DNA of 64,000 nucleotides from Xylocopa sonorina (lineage: Eukaryota; Arthropoda; Insecta; Hymenoptera; Apidae). The translations under genes and the position numbers were made by a program. Below the pieces are notes generated by a model. It made no database searches. It worked only from the letters and a program-made list of their open reading frames with translations, and was not told the origin of the DNA. The DNA lies in NCBI RefSeq assembly GCF_050948175.1, contig NW_027490098.1, positions 1,860,001-1,924,000 on the forward strand, given 5' to 3'. Shown in pieces: positions 53,340-62,367 of the stretch (positions are counted from its first letter, which is position 1; each line of letters begins with the position of its first letter).

Positions 53340-54060
53340 TATAATATGATTTGCGAAGAGTTATGCATTCCTCGTCTACACTTCAAATGAATGTAAATGC
53401 GACACTTCCTTGCAAGGAAATAGCGTTTGCAGATGTCTACGTATCGTAACATTAGAGTTCTTATGATTCTTAAAACGCGATATCGCATCTCATTTCTATG
53501 CTTCATGGTAAGATATAACATGATTTGCGAAGTGTCATGTATTCCTCGTCTACACTTCAAATGAATGTAAATGCGAGACTTCCTTGCAGGGAAATAGCGT
53601 TTGCAGTTGTCTACGTATCGTAGCAATAGAGTTCTTATGATTCTTAAAACACGATATCGCATCTCATTTCTATGTTTCATGGTAAGATATAATATGATTT
53701 GCGAAGTGTCATGTATTCCTCGTCTACACTTCAAATGAATGCAAATGCGACACTTCCTTGCAAGGAAATAGCGTTTGCAGATGTCTACGTATGGAAGCAA
53801 TAGAGTTCAAATGCTTCTTAAAACGAGATATTGCATCTCATATCTATGTTTCATAATAAAATATAATATTCATTGCGAAGTGTTATGCACTCCTCGTCTA
53901 CGATTCAAATGAACGTAAATGCGACACTTCCTTCCAAGGAAATAGCGTTCGCAGATGTCTACGTATCGAAGCAATAGATTTCTAATGCTTCTTAAAACGC
54001 GATATCGCATCTCATTTCTATGTTTCATGGTAAGATATAATATGATTTGCGAAGTGTCAT
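53340..54060. repeat. 14-monomer offset duplication in domain III, copy A
   Basis: This block matches 55,776-56,496 at 2,436 bp (14 x 174). Shared variants are 'gaagagttatgc', 'ctatgcttcatgg', 'atgcgagacttccttgcagg', 'gcagttgtctacg', 'gtatggaagc', 'gttatgcactcc' and 'gcgttcgcag'. It ends where copy A has 'ggattcctagtctac'. Confidence 0.83.
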
Positions 54061-55775
54061 GGATTCCTAGTCTACATTTCAAATGAATGTAAATGCGACA
54101 CTTCCTTGCAAGGAAATAGCGTTTGCAGATGTCTACGTATCGAAGCAATAGAGTTCAAATGCTTCTTAAAACGAGATATTGCATCTCATATCTATGTTTC
54201 ATGATAAGATATAATATTCATTGCGAAGTGTTATGCATTCCTCGTCTACGATTCAAATGAACGTAAATGCGACACTTCCTTGCTAGGAAATAGCGTCTGC
54301 AGATGTCTAGGTATCGTAGCAATAGAGTTCTAATGCTTCTTAAAACGCGATATCGCATCTCATTTCTATGTTTCATGGTAAGATATAATATGGTTTGCGA
54401 AGTGTCATGTATTCCTCGTCTACACTTCAAATGAATGTAAATGCGACACTTCCTTGCTAGGAAATAGCGTCTGCGGATGTCTAGGTATCGTAGCAATAGA
54501 GTACTAATGCTTCTTAAAACGCGATATCGCATCTCATTTCTATGTTTCATGGTAAGATATAATATGGTTTGCGAAGTGTCATGTATTCCTCGTCTACACT
54601 TCAAATGAATGTAAATGCGACACTTCCTTGCTAGGAAATAGCGTCTGCAGATGTCTACGTATCGTAGCAATAGATTTCTAATGCTCCTTAAAACGCTATA
54701 TTGCATCTCATTTCTATGTTTCATGGTAAGATATTATATGATTTGCGAAGTGTTATGTATTCCTCGTCTACACTTCAAATGAATGTAAATGCGACACTTC
54801 CTTGCATGGAAATAGCGTTTGCAGATGTCTACGTATCGTAGCAATGGAGTTCTTATGATTCTTAAAACGCGATATCGCATCTCATTTCTATGTTTCATGG
54901 TAAGATATAATATGATTTGCGAAGTGTTATGTATTCCTCGTCTACACTTCAAATGAATGTAAATGCGACACTTCCTTGCAAGGAAATAGCGTTTGCAGGT
55001 GCCTACGTATCGAAGCAATAGAGTTCAAATGCTTCTTAAAACGAGATATTGCATCTCATATCTATGTTTCATGATAAGATATAATATTCATTGCGATGTG
55101 TTATGCATTCCTCGTCTACGATTCAAATGAACGTAAATGCGACACTTCCTTGCAAGGAAATAGCGTTTGCAGATGGCTACGTATCGTAGCAATAAAGTTC
55201 TAATGCTTCTTAAAACGCGATATCGCATCTCATTTCTATGTTTCATGGTAAGATATAATATGATTTGCGAAGTGTTATGTATTCCTCGTCTACGATTCAA
55301 ATGAATGTAAATGCGACACTTCCTTGCAAGGAAATAGCGTTTGCAGATGTCTACATATCGTAGCAATAGAGTTCTAATGCTTCTTAAAACGCGATATCGC
55401 ATCTCATTTCTATGTTTCATGGTAAGATATAATATGATTTGCGAAGTGTTATGTATTCCTCGTCTACACTTCAAATGAATGTAAATGCGACACTTCCTTG
55501 GTAGGAAATAGCGTCTGCGGATGTCTAGGTATCGTAGCAATAGAGTACTAATGCTTCTTAAAACGCGATATCGCATCTCATTTCTATGTCTCATGGTAAG
55601 ATATTATATGATTTGCGAAGGGTTATGTATTCCTCGTCTACACTTCAAACGAATGTAAATGCGACACTTCCTTGCATGGAAATAGCGTTTGCAGATGTCT
55701 ACGTATCGTAGCAATGGGGTTCTTATGATTCTTAAAACGCGATATCGAATCTCATTTCTATGTTTCATTGTAAGA

Positions 55776-56496
55776 TATAATATGATTTGCGAAGAGTTAT
55801 GCATTCCTCGTCTACACTTCAAATGAATGTAAATGCGACACTTCCTTGCAAGGAAATAGCGTTTGCAGATGTCTACGTATCGTAACATTAGAGTTCTTAT
55901 GATTCTTAAAACGCGATATCGCATCTCACTTCTATGCTTCATGGTAAAATATAACATGATTTGCGAAGTGTCATGTATTCCTCGTCTACACTTCAAATGA
56001 ATGTAAATGCGAGACTTCCTTGCAGGGAAATAGCGTTTGCAGTTGTCTACGTATCGTAGCAATAGAGTTCTTATGATTCCTAAAACACGATATCGCATCT
56101 CATTTCTATGTTTCATGGTAAGATATAATATGATTTGCGAAGTGTCATGTATTCCTCGTCTACACTTCAAATGAATGCAAATGCGACACTTCCTTGCAAG
56201 GAAATAGCGTTTGCAGATGTCTACGTATGGAAGCAATAGAGTTCAGATGCTTCTTAAAACGAGATATTGCATCTCATATCTATGTTTCATGATAAAATAT
56301 AATATTCATTGCGAAGTGTTATGCACTCCTCGTCTACGATTCAAATGAACGTAAATGCGACACTTCCTTCCAAGGAAATAGCGTTCGCAGATGTCTACGT
56401 ATCGAAGCAATAGATTTCTAATGCTTCTTAAAACGCGATATCGCATCTCATTTCTATGTTTCATGGTAAGATATAATATGATTTGCGAAGTGTCAT
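55776..56496. repeat. 14-monomer offset duplication in domain III, copy B
   Basis: Partner of 53,340-54,060, sharing all the listed variants. Private changes include 'catctcacttc' near 55,925, 'gtaaaatataac' near 55,945 and 'gattcctaaaac' near 56,076. Confidence 0.83.
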
Positions 56497-56959
56497 GTAT
56501 TCCTCGTCTACACTTCAAATGAATGTAAATGCGACACTTCCTTGCTAGGAAATAGCGTCTGCAGATGTCTAGGTATCGTAGCAATAGAGTACTAATGCTT
56601 CTTAAAACGCGATATTGCATCTCATTTCTATGTTTCATGGTAAGATATTATATGATTTGCGAAGTGTTATGTATTCCTCGTCTACACTTCAAATGAATGT
56701 AAGTGCGACACTTCCTTGCATGGAAATTGCGTTTGCAGATGTCTACGTATCGTAGCAATGGAGGTCTTATGATTCTTAAAACGCGATATCGCATCTCATA
56801 TCTATGTTTCATGGTAAGATATAATATGATTTGCGAAGTGTTATGTATTCCTCGTCTACACTTCAAATGAATGTAAATGCGACACTTCCTTGCTAGGAAA
56901 TAGCGTCTGCAGATGTCTACGTATCGTAGAAATAGATTTCTAATGCTTCTTAAAACGCG

Positions 56960-57059
56960 ATATCGCAGCTCATTTCTATGTTTCATGGCAAGATATAATA
57001 TGATTTGCGAAGTGTTATGCAGTCCTCGTCTACGATTCAAATGAATGTAAATGCGAATA
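56960..57059. repeat. Truncated 100-bp monomer (74-bp deletion), copy 1
   Basis: The step between 'atatcg' cores is 100 bp instead of 174. The sequence runs 'gtaaatgcga' straight into 'ataatatcgcatctc', skipping the segment from 'cacttcc' to 'aaaacgcg'. The missing 74 bp includes the 14-bp palindrome and the ctacg-tat-cgtag dyad. The same junction recurs at 59,838-59,937. Confidence 0.95.
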
Positions 57060-57425
57060 ATATCGCATCTCATTTCTATGTTTCATGGTAAGATATAATA
57101 TGATTTGCGAAGTGTTATGTATTCCTCGTCTACACTTCAAATGAATGTAAAAGCGACACTTCCTTGCAAGGAAATAGTGTCTGCAGATGTCTACGTATCG
57201 TAGCAATAGATTTCTAATGCTCCTTAAAACGCGATATTGCATCTCATTTCTATGTTTCATGGTAAGATATTATATGATTTGCGAAGTGTTATGTATTCCT
57301 CGTCTACACTTCAAATGAATGTAAATGCGACACTTCCTTGCATGGAAATAGCGTTTGCAGATGTCTACGTATCGTAGCAATGGAGTTCTTATGATTCTTA
57401 AAACGCGATATCGCATCTCATTTCT

Positions 57426-57441
57426 GTGGTAAGATATAATC
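57426..57441. other. 16-bp insertion with local duplication
   Basis: Where 'tttctatgtttcatgg' is expected, 16 extra bases (gtggtaagatataatc) lie between 'tttct' and 'atgtttcatgg'. They contain 'ggtaagatataat', a copy of the sequence just downstream, which suggests template slippage or a short-range copy event. This insertion was seen once only. Confidence 0.93.
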
Positions 57442-58235
57442 ATGTTTCATGGTAAGATATAATATGATTTGCGAAGTGCTATGTATTCCTCGTCTACACT
57501 TCAAATAAATGTAAATGCGACACTTCCTTGGTAGGAAATAGAGTCTGCGGATGTCTAGGTATCGTAGCAATAGAGTTCTAATGCTTCTTTAAACGCGATA
57601 TCGCATCTCATTTCTATGTTTCATGGTGAGATATAATATGATTTGCGAAGTGTTATGTATTCCTCGTCTACACTTCAAATGAATGTAAATGCGACACTTC
57701 CTTGGTAGGAAATAGCGTCTGCGGATGTCTAGGTATCGTAGCAATAGAGTACTAATGCTTCCTAAAACGCGATATCGCATCTCATTTCTATGTCTCATGG
57801 TAAGATATTATATGATTTGCGAAGAGTTATGTATTCCTCGTCTACACTTCAAATGAATGTAAATGCGACACTTCCTTGCATGGAAATAGCGTTTGCAGAT
57901 GACAACGTATCGTAGCAATGGAGTTCTTATGATTCTTAAAACGCGATATCGCATCTCATTTCTATGTTTCATGGTAAGATATAATATGATTTGCGAAGTG
58001 TTATGTATTCCTCGTCTACACTTCAAATGAATGAAAATGCGACACTTCCTTGCAAGGAAATAGCGTTTGCAGGTGCCTACGTATCGAAGCAATAGAGTTC
58101 AAATGCTTCTTAAAACGAGATATTGCATCTCATATCTATGTTTCATGATAAGATATAATATGATTTGCGAAGTGTTATGCAGTCCTCGTCTACGATTCAA
58201 ATGAATGTAAATGCGACACTTCCTTGCAAGGAAAT

Positions 58236-58242
58236 AGCGTAG
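58236..58242. other. Junction of a 21-bp deletion
   Basis: 'gaaatagcgtagcaatag' lacks the 21 bp that normally lie between 'agcg' and 'tagcaatag'. It removes seven codons from the minus-strand open frame and deletes most of the ctacg dyad. The ends share 'cg', consistent with a short-homology deletion. Confidence 0.93.
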
Positions 58243-58783
58243 CAATAGATTTCTAATGCTTCTTAAAACGCGATATCGCATCTCATTTCTATGTTTCATG
58301 GTAAGATATAATATGGTTTGCGAAGTGTCATGTATTCCTCGTCTACACTTCAAATGAATGTAAATGCGACACTTCCTTGCTAGGAAATAGCGTCTGCAGA
58401 TGTCTACGTATCGTAGCAATTGATTTCTAATGCTTCTTAAAATGCGATATCGCATCACATTTCTATGTTTCATGGTAAGATACAATATGGTTTGCGAAGT
58501 GTCATGTATTCCTCGTCTACACTTCAAATGAATGTAAATGCGACACTTCCTTGGTAGGAAATAGCGTTTGCAGATGTCTACGTATCGTAGCAATGGAGTT
58601 CTTATGATTCTTAAAATGCGATATCGCATCTCATATCTATGTTTCATGGTAAGATATAATATGATTTGCGAAGTGTTATGTATTCCTCGTCTACACTTCA
58701 AATGAATGTAAATGCGACACTTCCTTGGTAGGAAATAGCGTCTGCGGATGTCCAGGTATCGTAGCAATAGAGTTCCAATGCTT

Positions 58784-58790
58784 CCTAAAC
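58784..58790. other. 1-bp deletion in an A run
   Basis: 'cttcttaaaacgcg' reads 'cttcctaaacgcg': one A is missing beside a T-to-C change. It shifts phase by -1. Confidence 0.9.
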
Positions 58791-58861
58791 GCGATATCGC
58801 ATCTCATTTCTATGTTTCATGGTAAGATATAATATGATTTGCGAAGTGTAATGTATTCCTC

Positions 58862-59557
58862 GTCTACACTTCAAATGAATGTAAAAGCGACACTTCCTTG
58901 GTAGGAAATAGCGTCTGCGGATGTCTAGGTATCGTAGTAATAGAGTTCTAATGCTTCTTAAAACGCGATATCGTATCTCATTTCTATGTTTCATGGTAAG
59001 ATATAATATGATTTGCGAAGTGTCTTGTATTCCTCGTCTACACATCAAATGAATGTAAATGCGACACTTCCTTGCAAGGAAATAGCGTTTGCAGATGTCT
59101 ACGTATCGTAGCAATAGAGTTCTAATGCCTCTTAAAACGCGATATCGCATCTCATTTCTATGTTTCGTGGTAAGATATAATATGATTTGCGAAGTGTTAT
59201 GTATTCCTCGTCTACACTTCAAATGAATGTAAAAGCGACACTTCCTTGGTAGGAAATAGCGTCTGCGGATGTCTAGGTATCGTAGTAATAGAGTTCTAAT
59301 GCTTCTTAAAACGCGATATCGTATCTCATTTCTATGTTTCATGGTAAGATATAATATGATTTGCGAAGTGTCTTGTATTCCTCGTCTACACATCAAATGA
59401 ATGTAAATGCGACACTTCCTTGCAAGGAAATAGCGTTTGCAGATGTCTACGTATCGTAGCAATAGAGTTCTAATGCCTCTTAAAACGCGATATCGCATCT
59501 CATTTCTATGTTTCGTGGTAAGATATAATATGATTTGCGAAGTGTTATGTATTCCTC
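58862..59557. repeat. 348-bp dimer in two tandem copies
   Basis: 58,862-59,209 and 59,210-59,557 match closely by eye. Shared rare variants are 'gtaaaagcgac', 'tcgtagtaatag', 'gatatcgtatctc', 'gtgtcttgtattcc', 'ctacacatcaaatg', 'taatgcctctt' and 'gtttcgtgg'. No difference was noticed, so this is a recent tandem duplication of two monomers. Part of the same variant set appears once near 60,890-61,130. Confidence 0.88.
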
Positions 59558-59837
59558 GTCTACACTTCAAATGAATGGAAATGCGACACTTCCTTGCAAA
59601 GAAATAGCGTTTGCAGGTGTCTACGTATCGTAGCAATAGATTTCTAATGCTCCTTAAAACACAATATCGCATCTCATTTCTATGTTTCATGGTAAGATAT
59701 AATATGGTTTGCGAAGTGTCATGTATTCCTCGTCTACACTTCAAATGAATGTAAATGCGACACTTCCTTGCTAGGAAATAGCGTCTGCAGATGTCTACGT
59801 ATCGTAGAAATAGATTTCTAATGCTTCTTAAAACGCG

Positions 59838-59937
59838 ATATCGCAGCTCATTTCTATGTTTCATGGCAAGATATAATATGATTTGCGAAGTGTTATGCAG
59901 TCCTCGTCTACGATTCAAATGAATGTAAATGCGAATA
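59838..59937. repeat. Truncated 100-bp monomer (74-bp deletion), copy 2
   Basis: It has the same breakpoint as the 56,960 copy ('aaatgcgaataatatcgcat') and the same neighbours, including 'cgtagaaatagatttc' upstream and 'gtaaaagcgac' downstream. Recurrence of an identical rare breakpoint shows that both come from one deletion later carried along by block duplication. Confidence 0.95.
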
Positions 59938-60104
59938 ATATCGCATCTCATTTCTATGTTTCATGGTAAGATATAATATGATTTGCGAAGTGTTATGTAT
60001 TCCTCGTCTACACTTCAAATGAATGTAAAAGCGACACTTCCTTGCAAGGAAATAGCGTCTGCAGATGTCTACGTATCGTAGCAATAGATTTCTAATGCTC
60101 CTTA

Positions 60105-62367
60105 AAACGCGATATTGCATCTCATTTCTATGTTTCATGGTAAGATATTATATGATTTGCGAAGTGTTATGTATTCCTCGTCTACACTTCAAATGAATGT
60201 AAATGCGACACTTCCTTGCATGGAAATAGCGTTTGCAGATGTCTACGTATCGTAGCAATGGGGCTCTTATGATTCTTAAAACGCGATATCGAATCTCATT
60301 TCTATGTTTCATTGTAAGATATAATATGATTTTTGAAGTGTCATGTATTCCTCGTCTACACTTCGAATGAATGTAAATGCGACACTTCCTTGCTAGGAAA
60401 TAGCGTCTGCAGATGTCTAGGTATCGTAGCAATAGAGTACTAATGCTTCTTAAAACGCGATATTGCATCTCATTTCTATGTTTCATGGTAAGATATTATA
60501 TGATTTGCGAAGTGTTATGTATTCCTCGTCTACACTTCAAATGAATGTAAGTGCGACACTTCCTTGCATGGAAATAGCGTTTGCAGATGTCTACGTATCG
60601 TAGCAATGGAGTTCTTATGATTCTTAAAACGCGATATCGCATCTCATATCTATGTTTCATGGTAAGATATAATATGATTTGCGAAGTGTTATGTATTCCT
60701 CGTCTACACTTCAAATGAATGTAAATGCGACACTTCCTCGGTAGGAAATAGCGTCTGCGGATGTCTAGGTATCGTAGCAATAGAGTTCCAATGCTTCTTA
60801 AAACGCGATATCGCATCTCATTTCTATGTTTCATGGTAAGATATAATATGATTTGCGAAGTGTTATGTATTCCTCGTCTACACTTCAAATGAATGTAAAA
60901 GCGACACTTCCTTGGTAGGAAATAGCGTCTGCGGATGTCTAGGTATCGTAGTAATAGAGTTCTAATGCTTCTTAAAACGCGATATCGTATCTCATTTCTA
61001 TGTTTCATGGTAAGATATAATATGATTTGCGAAGTGTCTTGTATTCCTCGTCTACACATCAAATGAATGTAAATGCGACACTTCCTTGCAAGGAAATAGC
61101 GTTTGCAGATGTCTACATATCGTAGCAATAGAGTTCTAATGCTTCTTAAAACGCGATATCGCATCTCATTTCTATGTTTCATGGTAAGATATAATATGAT
61201 TTGCGAAGTGTTATGTATTCCTCGTCTACACTTCAAATGAATGGAAATGCGACACTTCCTTGCAAAGAAATAGCGTTTGCAGATGTCTACGTATCGTAGC
61301 AATAGATTTCTAATGCTTCCTAAAACGCGATATCGCAGCTCATTTCTATGTTTCATGTCAAGATATAATATGATTTGCGAAGTGTTATGCAGTCCTCGTC
61401 TACGATTCAAATGAATGTAAATGCGACACTTCCTTGCAAGGAAATAGCGTTTGCAGATGTCTACGTATCGTAGCAATAGATTTCTAATGCTTCTTAAAAC
61501 ACGATATCGCATCTCATTTCTATGTTTCATGGTAAGATATAATATGGTTTGCGATGTGTCATGTATTCCTCGTCTACACTTCAAATGAATGTAAATGCGA
61601 CACTTCCTTGCTAGGAAATAGCGTCTGCAGATGTCTACGTATCGTAGCAATAGATTTCTAATGCTCCTTAAAACGCGATATTGCATCTCATTTCTATGTT
61701 TCATGGTAAGATATTATATGATTTGCGAAGTGTTATGTACTCCTCGTCTACACTTCAAATGAATGTAAATGCGACACTTCCTTGGTACGAAATAGCGTTT
61801 GCAGATGTCTACGTATCGTAGCAATAGAGTACTAATGCTTCTTAAAACGCGATATCGCATCTCATTTCTATGTTTCATGGTAAGATATAATATGATTTGC
61901 GAAGTGTTATGTATTCCTCGTCTACACTTCAAACGAATGGAAATGCGGCACTTGCTTGCAAAGAAATAGCGTTTGCAGATGTCTACGTATCGTAGCAATA
62001 GATTTCTAATGCTTCTTAAAACGCGATATCGCATCTCATTTCTATGTTTCATGGTAAGATATAATATGGTTTGCGAAGTGTCATGTATTCCTCGTCTACA
62101 CTTCAAATGAATGTAAATGCGACACTTCCTTGCACGGAAATAGCGTTTGCAGATGTCTACGTATCGTAGCAATAGATTCCTTATGCTTCTTAAAACGCGA
62201 TATCGAATCTCATTTCTATGTTTCATTGTAAGATATAATATGATTTTTGAAGTGTCATGTATTCCTCGTCTACACTTCAAATGAATGTAAATGCGACACT
62301 TCCTTGCTAGGAAATAGCGTCTGCAGATGTCTAGGTATCGTAGCAATAGAGTACTAATGCTTCTTAA
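60105..62367. repeat. 13-monomer (2,262 bp) higher-order repeat, copy 1
   Basis: This block matches 62,367-64,000 at a 2,262-bp offset. Shared variants are 'tcgaatctcatttc', 'cattgtaag', 'gatttttgaag', 'ggtatcgtagcaatagagta' and 'gtcaagatataat'. The second copy is cut by the window end, and its middle is partly replaced by sequence from elsewhere in copy 1. Confidence 0.85.

Larger units (their letters stand above)
42430..56640. repeat. Array domain III with interleaved divergent class
   Basis: Only satellite monomers are present. Many units here belong to a divergent class reading 'gagttcaaatgcttcttaaa' then 'acgagatattgc', 'catatctatg' and often 'catgataag'. Examples are near 44,757, 45,800, 47,195, 48,060, 48,595, 49,805, 51,720, 52,590, 54,155, 55,020 and 56,235. 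Five single-base length changes occur. Blocks recur at 6, 14, 16 and 17 monomers. Confidence 0.65.
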
